Source of the DNA: VRUE01 sp035701465
Lineage (GTDB): Bacteria > Actinomycetota > Thermoleophilia > Solirubrobacterales > 70-9
DNA length: 38,150 nt
Direction: 5' to 3'
Assembly: GCA_035701465.1 (NCBI GenBank)
Contig: DASSMU010000171.1
Span: forward strand, 1-38,150
Position 1 is the stretch's first letter. Every line of letters starts with the position of its first letter. A model generated the notes under the pieces. The model had not been told where the DNA came from. It made no database searches and worked only from the letters and a program-made list of their open reading frames with translations. A program made the translations under genes and the position numbers. Shown here piece by piece: positions 24,110-32,034 of this stretch.

Positions 24110-24529
24110 CTACCGTTTTGCAGGAACCACCAGCACCGGTCGCTCGGCCAGATGCAGCAGCTTGTTCGGAGTAGACCCAAGGATGATTCCCTTCAAGGGT
24201 GGATCCCCATAGCTGCCGACGACGATCATCCGCGCGTCCCGTTCCTCGGCCGTCTCGACGATCGCCTCCGAGGGCTTCTTGGCCACCAGCACCAGCTCCA
24301 CCGTCGCCCCCGCGGCTTCTGCCTGGTGCTTGGCCTCCTCGAGCACCTTTGCGCCACGCTCTTCGATCGCCTCCTCGTGTTCGACGATCTCGCCCCCCCA
24401 GAGTCCCGGAGGCGAGTAGCCGAAGACGACAACCACCTCGTCGCCCAGCGCCTTCGCGGTCCGCAGGCCCTCGTCGAGCGCGGCTCTGCTGCAGTCCGAG
24501 CCGTCGTAGCCGACCACTATCTGGCCCAT
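24110..24529 (-). CDS. Universal stress protein (UspA family, ATP-binding type)
   Basis: A cytosolic protein of 139 residues. MGQIVVGYDGSDCSRAAL starts the fold, and the ATP-binding loop G-2x-G-9x-G-S is seen in VVGSYGDPPLKGIILGS, followed by RPVLVVPAK. It therefore probably binds ATP. The start lies one base from the stop of the permease gene, so the two form an operon. Usp proteins next to transporters often tune the transporter or report energy state, but its role here is unknown. Confidence 0.92.
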   Translation of the reverse strand: MGQIVVGYDGSDCSRAALDEGLRTAKALGDEVVVVFGYSPPGLWGGEIVEHEEAIEERGAKVLEEAKHQAEAAGATVELVLVAKKPSEAIVETAEERDARMIVVGSYGDPPLKGIILGSTPNKLLHLAERPVLVVPAKR

Positions 24530-24530
24530 C

Positions 24531-26096
24531 TCAGCTCCCTCCCTCGTCGCGTGCGATCGGGACCGGCTCCAGCGCCGCTTCGCCCTCGAGGAACCCGGCC
24601 GGGGCGACCTCCGGCCTGCGCTTGAAGAAGGACGGCACCGCTCGCCACTGGACGAACATCAGGATCACGCCGAGCACGAGGAAGAAGGCGGCGATCAGCA
24701 GCGGCGGCCCGATCCCCAGCCAGGAGTTGCCCGATTCGGAGTTGGCCGGGTCGGAGAGTTCGATCGCGTTCTTGATCAGCAGGTAGAAGAGGATCACCCC
24801 GCCGACCAGTGGCCCGAGCCCGACGAAGAAGAAGTTCTTGACGCTGCGGAAGATCTCGCGGCGGTAGTAGATCGTGCAGGCGAAGCCGGTGAGGCCGATG
24901 TAGAAGGCGATCATCAGGCCCAGTGCCGCCAGCGAGTCGAAGAGGATGTCTTCACTGACGAGGGTCAGCCCCACGTACCAGATGATCGAGGCGGCCCCCA
25001 TCAGCACGGTCGAGATGTGCGGTGTGAGGAAGCGCGGGTGAACCTTGCCGAGGCTCTTCGGCATCGCGTTCGCGCGCGCCATAGAAAGTGTCGTTCGCGC
25101 CGTCGGCAGGATCGTCGTCTGGGTCGAGGCCGCCGCCGAGCTGAGCACCGCGATGATCAGGATCTTGTCGAGCGGCGAGCCGAACACTTCCGTGCCGAGG
25201 GCGCTGAGCACGTCTTCCTGGTTGGCGACGAGCTGGTCGACGCCGGCGTAGGCCTGCGCCGCAACCGCGACGACCAGGTAGATGCCGAGCAGGATCAGCG
25301 TGCTGACGACGGTGGCCCGGCCGGGAGCCTCGCTGGGGTCCTCGGTCTCCTCGTTGACGGTTGCCGTCGTGTCCCATCCCCAGTAGATGAAGACGGCGAG
25401 CAGCATCCCGGCCGAGATCTCGCTGGGGCTGAGGCTGAACGGGTTGAGCCATGAGAGGCTCGGGTCGACCGAGCCCGTCGGGGCGCTGCCGGCGTAGACC
25501 TTGACCAGCGCCACCACGGCGAAGAGCGCCAGGGTGACGATCTCGGCGGCGAGCAACCCGACCTGCGTCCGGGCCGAGAGCTCGATCCCGATCACGACGA
25601 TCGCGGTCATCAGCGCGATCCAGAGCACCCCGACCAGGGTCACGGCGAAGGTCGAGGACGCCGCGGAGCTCCAGCCGAAGAGGAGGAAGGTGTAGAGGCC
25701 GGCGATCTGCGCCAGGTTTGCCATCACGATCACGTCGGCGACGACGATGGTCCAGCCCGCGATCCAGCCCAGCTGCGGGCCCATCGCCTTGGTCACCCAG
25801 GAGAAGCTGGTGCCGCAGTCGGGATCGGCCTTGTTCATGTAGTAGTAGCCGGCCGCGACGAGGAACATCGGCACGAAGCTGACCAGCAGGATCGCCGGCG
25901 CCTGCAGCGCCACCGCCGCGGCGACGAAGCCCAGGGTCGCGGCGAGGCTGTAACCCGGCGCGGTCGAGGCGACGCCGATCACGACGCTGGAGACGAACCC
26001 GATCGCGTTCTTCTTCAGCCCCTTCTCGCCGCTGCTGGGAACGGGTGCCGCCGGGGGGCCCTTCGTGCCCGGCGCTGGGACCGCTGCACTCTCCAT
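24531..26096 (-). CDS. APC-superfamily amino acid/polyamine permease
   Basis: A membrane transporter of 521 residues with about twelve hydrophobic helices. After a Pro/Ala-rich N-terminus it begins KKNAIGFVSSVVIGVASTAPGYSLAATLG, the usual unwound helix 1 of APC carriers. It continues with DCGTSFSWVTKAMGP and IYWGWDTTATVNEETEDP. It likely imports an amine or amino acid with a cation. Divergent transcription from the aminotransferase-dehydrogenase operon suggests putrescine, GABA or a related amine. ATG 26096 is chosen for its GGAAGGAG site 6 nt upstream; the longer reading begins in promoter sequence. Confidence 0.9.
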   Translation of the reverse strand: MESAAVPAPGTKGPPAAPVPSSGEKGLKKNAIGFVSSVVIGVASTAPGYSLAATLGFVAAAVALQAPAILLVSFVPMFLVAAGYYYMNKADPDCGTSFSWVTKAMGPQLGWIAGWTIVVADVIVMANLAQIAGLYTFLLFGWSSAASSTFAVTLVGVLWIALMTAIVVIGIELSARTQVGLLAAEIVTLALFAVVALVKVYAGSAPTGSVDPSLSWLNPFSLSPSEISAGMLLAVFIYWGWDTTATVNEETEDPSEAPGRATVVSTLILLGIYLVVAVAAQAYAGVDQLVANQEDVLSALGTEVFGSPLDKILIIAVLSSAAASTQTTILPTARTTLSMARANAMPKSLGKVHPRFLTPHISTVLMGAASIIWYVGLTLVSEDILFDSLAALGLMIAFYIGLTGFACTIYYRREIFRSVKNFFFVGLGPLVGGVILFYLLIKNAIELSDPANSESGNSWLGIGPPLLIAAFFLVLGVILMFVQWRAVPSFFKRRPEVAPAGFLEGEAALEPVPIARDEGGS

Positions 26097-26324
26097 CCCG
26101 GTCTCCTTCCGTTCGTATGACCCGCCGCGCCTGTGGGCACAGCGGCCGTCCCCAAAGTAGGCCCACCAGCCCCAATGCACAAGTGGCAAATGTCCCAAAA
26201 CCCCCTCAAATGTTTATACGATAGGTACAACTCATCGCCTGGAACTTGCCCCAGCGAACATTGCAAGTGCGCTATACCAGTTCTAGCGTTGTCCATATCG
26301 TCGTAGCATGAGAGGAGAACCGAC
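26097..26324. promoter_or_regulatory. Divergent promoter region of the amine-catabolism locus
   Basis: A 228-bp region, lower in GC than the genes beside it. Toward the aminotransferase, TTGCAA (26261-26266), a 17-bp spacer and TAGCGT (26284-26289) form a plausible promoter, followed by a GAGGAG ribosome-binding site. Toward the permease, TATAAA on the minus strand (26218-26213) is a possible -10 without a good -35. The PucR protein encoded in the operon is the natural candidate regulator. I could not identify a clear dyad operator. Confidence 0.5.
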
Positions 26325-27716
26325 ATGGCCGTGGTGTCCCAAACGGATGCGGGCTCGGCAGTGAGCGGCAGCCTCCAGGAGTTGGCCCAGCGCCATCTCT
26401 GGATGCATTTCTCACGGATGGGCTCCTACGGCCCCGGCCATGAGATCCCGATCATCACCCGGGCCGACGGCTGCTACGTCTACGACGAGCACGGCAAGCG
26501 CTACCTCGACGGCCTCTCCGGTCTCTTCTGCGTCAACGCCGGACACGGCCGCACCGAGCTCGGCGAAGCGGCGGCGCGCCAGGTCGAGGAGCTCGACTTC
26601 TACACGCTCTGGAGCTACGCTCACCCGCGCGCGATCGAGCTCGCCGCACGGCTCGCCTCGCTCGCTCCCGGCGACCTCAACCGCGTCTTCTTCACCTCGG
26701 GCGGCTCGGAGTCGGTCGAGTCGGCGCTGAAGCTGGCCCGCAACTACCACCGCGTCCTCGGCAAAGGCCAGAAGCACAAGGTGATCGCCCGCGAGATCGC
26801 CTACCACGGCACCTCGCTCGGCGCCCTCTCCGCCACCGGCATCACCGAGCTGCGCTCCCAGTTCGAGCCGCTCGCCCCGGGCGGCTGCCACGTCCCCAAC
26901 ACCAACCTCTACCGTTGGCCGGAGGACCGCCACCCGCTCTGGGCGGCGACCGCGATCGAGGAGCGGATCCAGTTCGAGGGACCGGAGACGGTCGCCGCGG
27001 TGATCATCGAGCCGGTCCAGAACGCCGGCGGCTGCTTCGTCGCCCCGGACGGCTACTTCGAGCGGGTGCGCGAGATCTGCGACCGCTACGACGTGCTGAT
27101 GATCTCCGACGAGGTGATCTGCGCCTGGGGTCGCCTCGGCCACTACTTCGGCTGCGACCGCTTCGGCTACGTCCCCGACATCGTCACCGTCGCCAAGGCG
27201 CTGACCTCGGCTTACGCGCCGATGGGGGCGCTGATCGCCTCCGACGCGGTCGCGGCGCCGTTCATGGAGGGCGATGCCTCCTTCGCCCACGGCTTCACCT
27301 TCGCCGGCCACCCGCTGGCCTCGGCGGTGGCGCTGGCCAACCTCGACATCTTCGAGCGCGAGGACCTCTGCGGGCACGTCCTCGCCAAGGAGGGCGAGTT
27401 CCGCGAGATGCTGGAGACGCTGCACGAGATCCCGATCGTCGGCGACGTTCGCGGCGCCGGCTACTTCCAGGCGATCGAGCTGGTCAAGGACCGCGAGACC
27501 AAGGAGAGTTTCAGCGACGAGGAGTCCGAGGACCTGCTGCGCGGCTTCCTCTCCGGCGAGCTCTACGAGCGGGGGCTGATCTGCCGCGCCGACGATCGCG
27601 GCGATCCCGTCGTCCAGCTGGCGCCGCCGCTGATCGCCGACAGCGAGCAGTTCGAAGAGATCCACGACGTCCTCCACGCCGTGCTGTCCGAGGCCTGGAA
27701 GCGAGTTCGGAAGTAG
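26325..27716 (+). CDS. Class III omega-aminotransferase (putrescine/omega-amino acid:pyruvate type)
   Basis: A PLP enzyme of 463 residues that moves a terminal amino group onto a keto acid. Visible signatures are YLDGLSGLFCVNAGHG, the phosphate-binding FTSGGSESVESALKLAR, AYHGTSLGALSATG, the PLP-ring Asp in MISDEVICAWGRLGHYFG, and the PLP Lys in DIVTVAKALTSAYAPMGA. The family includes putrescine:pyruvate, beta-alanine:pyruvate and taurine:pyruvate enzymes. The downstream alanine dehydrogenase points to pyruvate as acceptor, and the gamma-aminobutyraldehyde dehydrogenase points to putrescine as donor. GAGGAG lies before ATG 26325. It is the first gene of a four-gene operon, and PucR starts 8 bp after it. 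Confidence 0.92.
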   Translation: MAVVSQTDAGSAVSGSLQELAQRHLWMHFSRMGSYGPGHEIPIITRADGCYVYDEHGKRYLDGLSGLFCVNAGHGRTELGEAAARQVEELDFYTLWSYAHPRAIELAARLASLAPGDLNRVFFTSGGSESVESALKLARNYHRVLGKGQKHKVIAREIAYHGTSLGALSATGITELRSQFEPLAPGGCHVPNTNLYRWPEDRHPLWAATAIEERIQFEGPETVAAVIIEPVQNAGGCFVAPDGYFERVREICDRYDVLMISDEVICAWGRLGHYFGCDRFGYVPDIVTVAKALTSAYAPMGALIASDAVAAPFMEGDASFAHGFTFAGHPLASAVALANLDIFEREDLCGHVLAKEGEFREMLETLHEIPIVGDVRGAGYFQAIELVKDRETKESFSDEESEDLLRGFLSGELYERGLICRADDRGDPVVQLAPPLIADSEQFEEIHDVLHAVLSEAWKRVRK

Positions 27717-27724
27717 GTGTCCGC

Positions 27725-29281
27725 ATGCTGACCGTCCAGAGCCTGCTCGACGAACTCGACCTCACCCTCGCCGCGGGCGCCGACGCCGCCGAGGCGCCGG
27801 TCCGCTGGGTCCACATCTCCGAGCTCGAGGACCCGACCCCGTGGCTCTCCGGTGGCGAGTTGATGCTGACCACGGGGATCCCGCTCAACACCGCCGCCAA
27901 GCAGCGCGCCTTCGTCCGCCTTCTCGCCGACCACAACCTCGCCGGGCTCGGCTTCGGCACCGGCTTCAAGCACGAGAAACTGCCGAAGGCGATAGTCGAA
28001 GAGGCGAAAAAGCGCGACTTCCCGCTCTTTGAGGTCCCCTACTCGACCCCGTTCATCGCGATCACCGAGAAGGCCTTCGCCCGTCTCGTCAACGAGCAGT
28101 ACGAGGTCCTCCAGCGCGGCATCGCCGTGCAGCGCCGGCTCGAGCGCCTCGTCCTCGAAGAGCGCGGCCTGGAGGAGATCGTGGCGACGATCGCCTCCGC
28201 GGTCGGTGGCACCGTGGCGATCCTCGGCGGCCGTGGCGAGCGCCTTGCCGGCCGCGCCTTCCGCCGCCAGCTCTCCGCCGAGGCGGTCAAGGCGATCCGC
28301 GAGGAAGCGCTCTCCCACACCGCCGACGGGCACCCCTTCGTGCCGTCTCATCCGGCGGTTGCCGGCCGCGCCCTCGCCCATCCGGTGATCTCGCCCGGCG
28401 GTGGCCCGCCGCAGGCCTGGGTCGTGATCGTCCGCGACTCGGGTGGCCTCGGCGACTTCGAGCGGCTGATCCTGCAGCAGGCCGTCGCCGTGGTCGCGCT
28501 CGAGTTGATGCGGCGCCGGGTCGCGCGCGAGACCGAGCGCCGCCTCGCCGGCGACGTCCTCGCCGGGGCGCTGGGCGGTCGGCTGGAGCCCTCCGAGCTG
28601 CGCCGCCGCCTCGAGCCCTTCGGGATCGGCGACGAAGCCGCGGTGCTGGTCTTCGCCCTCGACGACCCCGCCGCCGCCGAGCCGGTGCTGGAGCGGGCGC
28701 TGGCCGCCGACGCCTGCCCTGCCGTAGTCGCGCCCCACGCCAGCGGCCGCCGCGAGCTGCTCTGCGCCGTCGTCGACGCTGCCGACCGCGACCCGGTCGA
28801 CCTCGCCGTCGACGCCCGCCTCGCGCTGGTCAAGGAGCGCGGCGCGGTCCGCGCCGCCGCCAGCCGACCCGCCCCCCCCGAGGACCTGCGCCACTCCTTC
28901 CACGAGGCCCGCTGCGCGCTGGAGGCGACCGCGCTGGGCAACGGCAGCGCCCCCGAGGTCGCCTCCTGGCGCGATCTCGGCGCCTTCATCCTGCTGCTCT
29001 CGATCCAGGACGACGACGCGCTGAAGCTCTACTGCGACAGCGTCCTCGGCCCGATCGAGGAGGGCGACGAGGAGTACGGCGGCGAGCTGCTGCGCTCGCT
29101 GGAGGCCTTCATCGAGCAGAACGGACAGTGGGAGAAAGCCGCGCGCGACGTCTACTGCCACCGCCACACGCTGCGCTACCGGATGCGCAAAGTCGAGGAG
29201 CTGACCGGCCGCGACCTCTCCCGCGCCCACGACCGGATCGAGTTCTGGCTGGCGTTGAGGGCGAGGGAGCTGGTCGCGTGA
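27725..29281 (+). CDS. PucR-family transcriptional regulator
   Basis: A regulator of 518 residues. It has an N-terminal PucR ligand-sensing domain (TVQSLLDELDLTLAAG, ISELEDPTPWLSGGELMLTTG, residues 1-130), a central CdaR GGDEF-like region (about 290-400), and a C-terminal HTH_30 domain. The HTH_30 region is SLEAFIEQNGQWEKAARDVYCHRHTLRYRMRKVEELTG. Family members usually activate nitrogen-compound or amine catabolism in response to the substrate. Lying inside the operon it probably controls, it should respond to the amine or its aldehyde. The stop overlaps the GTG of ald by two bases (GTGA). The annotated length and domain order are normal. Confidence 0.93.
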   Translation: MLTVQSLLDELDLTLAAGADAAEAPVRWVHISELEDPTPWLSGGELMLTTGIPLNTAAKQRAFVRLLADHNLAGLGFGTGFKHEKLPKAIVEEAKKRDFPLFEVPYSTPFIAITEKAFARLVNEQYEVLQRGIAVQRRLERLVLEERGLEEIVATIASAVGGTVAILGGRGERLAGRAFRRQLSAEAVKAIREEALSHTADGHPFVPSHPAVAGRALAHPVISPGGGPPQAWVVIVRDSGGLGDFERLILQQAVAVVALELMRRRVARETERRLAGDVLAGALGGRLEPSELRRRLEPFGIGDEAAVLVFALDDPAAAEPVLERALAADACPAVVAPHASGRRELLCAVVDAADRDPVDLAVDARLALVKERGAVRAAASRPAPPEDLRHSFHEARCALEATALGNGSAPEVASWRDLGAFILLLSIQDDDALKLYCDSVLGPIEEGDEEYGGELLRSLEAFIEQNGQWEKAARDVYCHRHTLRYRMRKVEELTGRDLSRAHDRIEFWLALRARELVA

Positions 29282-30468
29282 GGGTCGGCGTTCCCACCGA
29301 GATCAAGCCGGCCGAGTACCGGGTCGCGATCACCCCCGCCGGCGTGCGGGAGATGGTCGAGCATGGACACGAGGTGCTGATCGAGGCCGGCGCCGGCGAG
29401 GGCAGCGCGATCGCCGACGCCGCCTTCGAGGCGCAGGGCGCCCGCATTGCTGCCGATGCCGAGGCGGTCTTCGGCGAGGCCGAGATGATCTTGAAGGTGA
29501 AGGAGCCCCAGCCGGTCGAGGTCGAGATGCTGCGCCCGGGCCAGCTCCTCTTCACCTACCTCCACCTCGCCCCGGACCCGGAGCTGACCCGCGGCCTCTG
29601 CTCCTCCGGCGCCACCTGCGTCGCCTACGAGACGGTCGAGGACGCCCGCGGCCGCCTGCCGCTGCTGGCGCCGATGAGCGAGATCGCCGGCAAGATCGCC
29701 ACCCAGGCCGGCGCCTTCATGCTGGAGAAGCCGCTCGGCGGGCGCGGCATCCTGCTCGGCGGCGTCCCCGGCGTAGCCGCCGCCAACGTGATGGTGATCG
29801 GCGGCGGCGTGGTCGGCATGAACGCCGCCTTCATCGCGATCGGGATGGAGGCCGACGTCTTCGTCTACGACAAATCGATCGACCGCCTGCGCGAGCTCGA
29901 GGTCGCCTTCGCCGGGCGCTGCTCGACCGTCTACTCGACCACGCTGGCGGTGGAGGAGATGCTGCCCCGGGCCGACCTGGTGATCGGCGCCGTCCTCGTC
30001 CACGGCGCCCGCGCCCCGTTCGTGATCCGCCGCGAGCAGCTGGCGCTGATGAAGCCCGGCGCGGTCCTGGTCGACGTCGCGATCGACCAAGGGGGCTGCT
30101 TCGAGACCTCGCGCGCGACAACCCACCGGGACCCGACCTTCGAGGTCGACGGGATCATCCACTACTGCGTCGCCAACATGCCCGGCGCGGTGCCGATCAC
30201 CTCGACCCATGCGCTGACCAACGCGACCCTGCCCTACGCGATCGCCCTCGCCGACGAGGGCGTTGCCGGGGCGATCCGCCGCGACCCGGGCCTGCGCCCT
30301 GGCGTCAATGTCGCAGCCGGCGCCGTGACCCATCCCGCAGTAGCCGAAGCCGTAGGCACCCCCTGCGTCCCGGTGGAGCAAGCCCTGAAAACCTCAGCCG
30401 ACGGGACGAAATCAGGAACTATGTTCCGCATTTCGTCCCGTCGGCCCCAAAATGTGGAGGCTGACTGA
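29278..30468 (+). CDS. ald: Alanine dehydrogenase with a hairpin-encoded C-terminal extension
   Basis: NAD-dependent enzyme of 396 residues: L-alanine + NAD + water to pyruvate + ammonia + NADH. MRVGVPTEIKPAEYRVAITPAGV carries the substrate Arg and Lys region. YLHLAPDPELTRGL, LAPMSEIAGKIATQAGAF, the nucleotide-binding VIGGGVVGMNAAFIAIGM and NMPGAVPITSTHALTNATLPY are all typical. It would regenerate pyruvate for the aminotransferase. The usual family end is near VPVEQAL. Here some 25 more residues follow, and their codons lie within or next to a long hairpin (30397-30445), so the tail is probably a by-product of that element. The TGA overlaps the ATG of the next gene (TGATG). Confidence 0.93.
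   Translation: MRVGVPTEIKPAEYRVAITPAGVREMVEHGHEVLIEAGAGEGSAIADAAFEAQGARIAADAEAVFGEAEMILKVKEPQPVEVEMLRPGQLLFTYLHLAPDPELTRGLCSSGATCVAYETVEDARGRLPLLAPMSEIAGKIATQAGAFMLEKPLGGRGILLGGVPGVAAANVMVIGGGVVGMNAAFIAIGMEADVFVYDKSIDRLRELEVAFAGRCSTVYSTTLAVEEMLPRADLVIGAVLVHGARAPFVIRREQLALMKPGAVLVDVAIDQGGCFETSRATTHRDPTFEVDGIIHYCVANMPGAVPITSTHALTNATLPYAIALADEGVAGAIRRDPGLRPGVNVAAGAVTHPAVAEAVGTPCVPVEQALKTSADGTKSGTMFRISSRRPQNVEAD
30397..30445. repeat. Hairpin (16+5 bp) inside the end of ald
   Basis: Arms 30397-30412 and 30430-30445 pair perfectly over 16 bp. Within the loop GGAAC (30415-30419) and GTTCC (30423-30427) pair again around a TAT apex. It ends 20 bp before the ald stop and just before the aldehyde dehydrogenase gene. 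It may lower the transcription of the last gene or protect the upstream mRNA. Confidence 0.65.
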
Positions 30469-31910
30469 TGGCGACGGTGGAGAAGACGAAGTTGAGGAAC
30501 TTCATCGGTGGGGAGGCTGTGGAGCCTGCCGAGGGGGGGATGGAGGACGTGGTCAATCCGGCCACGGGCTCCGCGATCGCCTCGGCGCCGCTCTCGACCA
30601 AGCCCGACGTCGACGCTGCCGTTGCCGCGGCGAAGGGCGCCTTCCCGGCCTGGGCCGCCACCCCGCCCGGCGAACGGGCGCGGGCGCTGCTGCGCATCGC
30701 CGACATGGTCGAGGAGCGCGCCGAGGAGATCGCCGACCTCGAGTCCGCCGACGCGGGCAAGCCGCGCGGCGCCGTGCTCGAGGACGAGGTCCCGGTGATG
30801 GCCGACAACCTGCGCTTCTTCGCCGGCGCCGCCCGCACGATGGAGGGCCGCGCCGCCGGCGAGTACATGGAGGGCCACACCTCCTTCGTCCGCCGCGAGC
30901 CGATCGGCGTGATCGCCCAGATCACCCCCTGGAACTACCCGCTGATGATGGCGATCTGGAAGATCGGCCCGGCGCTCGCCGCCGGCAACACGGTGGTGAT
31001 GAAGCCGGCCGAGACGACGCCGCTGACCACGCTGCTCTTCGCCGAGTGGTGCGCCGAGATCCTGCCGCCCGGGGTCTTCAATGCGATCGGTGGCCACGGC
31101 GAGCCGACCGGGGCCGAGCTCGTCACCCACCCAGACGTGGCGATGGCCTGCCTGACTGGGTCGCCGCCGACTGGCAAGTGGATCGCCAAAGCCGCTGCCG
31201 ACACGCTGAAGCGGGTCCACCTCGAGCTCGGCGGCAAGGCCCCGGTGGTGATCTTCGACGACGCCGACATGGAGGCGGCGATGGAGACGATCGCCGGCAC
31301 CGGCTACTACAACGCCGGCCAGGACTGCACCGCCGCCACTCGTGTGCTCGCTTCGAAAGGCGTTTACGACGACGTCGTAAACGGGCTCGCCGAGGAAGCC
31401 AGGGGTCTGGTGCTGGGCGACACGATGTCCGCCGACACGACGCTGGGCCCGCTCAACTCCGCTCGCCAACGAGAGCGGGTCGAGGGCTTCCTCGAGCGCA
31501 AGCCCGGCAGCGCAGAGATCGTCACCGGCGGCGTCCAGCCCGACCTGCCCGGCTTCTTCCTCGAGCCCGCCGTCGTCGCCGGGCTCGAGCAGGGCGACGA
31601 GATGATCCAGGACGAGATCTTCGGCCCGGTGATCACGGTGCAGCCGTTCACGGACGAGGCGAAGGCGATCGAGTGGGCGAACGGGACCCGCTACGGACTC
31701 GCCTCCTCGGTCTGGACCCGCGACGTCGGCCGCGCGATGCGGGTCGCCAACGCGCTCGAGTTCGGCTGCGTCTGGATCAACGACCACATCCCGCTCGTCT
31801 CCGAGATGCCGCACGGCGGCTTCAAGCAGTCCGGCTACGGCAAGGATCTTTCCGTCTACGCGCTCGAGGATTACACCGAGATTAAGCATGTAATGATCAA
31901 CCTCCAATGA
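30468..31910 (+). CDS. patD: Gamma-aminobutyraldehyde dehydrogenase (PatD-like)
   Basis: NAD-dependent aldehyde dehydrogenase of 480 residues, expected to oxidise 4-aminobutanal to GABA. The catalytic Cys sits in YYNAGQDCTAATRV, the general base Glu in HLELGGKAP, and the oxyanion Asn in TPWNYPL. The C-terminal VSEMPHGGFKQSGYGKDLS and ALEDYTEIKHVM are, from memory of the family, strikingly like E. coli YdcW/PatD. This specificity motif set is the best evidence that the locus handles putrescine. The ATG overlaps the ald stop. It is the last gene of the operon and is followed by an 11-bp hairpin. Confidence 0.9.
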   Translation: MATVEKTKLRNFIGGEAVEPAEGGMEDVVNPATGSAIASAPLSTKPDVDAAVAAAKGAFPAWAATPPGERARALLRIADMVEERAEEIADLESADAGKPRGAVLEDEVPVMADNLRFFAGAARTMEGRAAGEYMEGHTSFVRREPIGVIAQITPWNYPLMMAIWKIGPALAAGNTVVMKPAETTPLTTLLFAEWCAEILPPGVFNAIGGHGEPTGAELVTHPDVAMACLTGSPPTGKWIAKAAADTLKRVHLELGGKAPVVIFDDADMEAAMETIAGTGYYNAGQDCTAATRVLASKGVYDDVVNGLAEEARGLVLGDTMSADTTLGPLNSARQRERVEGFLERKPGSAEIVTGGVQPDLPGFFLEPAVVAGLEQGDEMIQDEIFGPVITVQPFTDEAKAIEWANGTRYGLASSVWTRDVGRAMRVANALEFGCVWINDHIPLVSEMPHGGFKQSGYGKDLSVYALEDYTEIKHVMINLQ

Positions 31911-31957
31911 GAAAGGAGATGACGGCCCCAGATCACCACCATGCGGCGTCCTCAGTC

Positions 31958-31982
31958 ACCCGAATAGCGCTGCTATTCGGGT
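31958..31982 (+). terminator. 11-bp hairpin after the amine-catabolism operon
   Basis: ACCCGAATAGC (31958-31968) and GCTATTCGGGT (31972-31982) pair exactly around a GCT loop, 47 nt after the aldehyde dehydrogenase stop. It is read as the operon's terminator. It lies in the 124-bp gap before the RTX gene, which otherwise holds only that gene's promoter (TATCCT at 32021) and a doubtful 39-codon frame (31919-32038). Confidence 0.65.
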
Positions 31983-32034
31983 TCCCTGCGTCCTTGCCTG
32001 GTGGCGCCTGGACCGCGTCATATCCTTCCTCAAT

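Noticed and set aside
27563..29230. Long minus-strand open frame opposite pucR
   Set aside because: High-GC mirror frame. The plus strand encodes a full PucR protein with normal domains.
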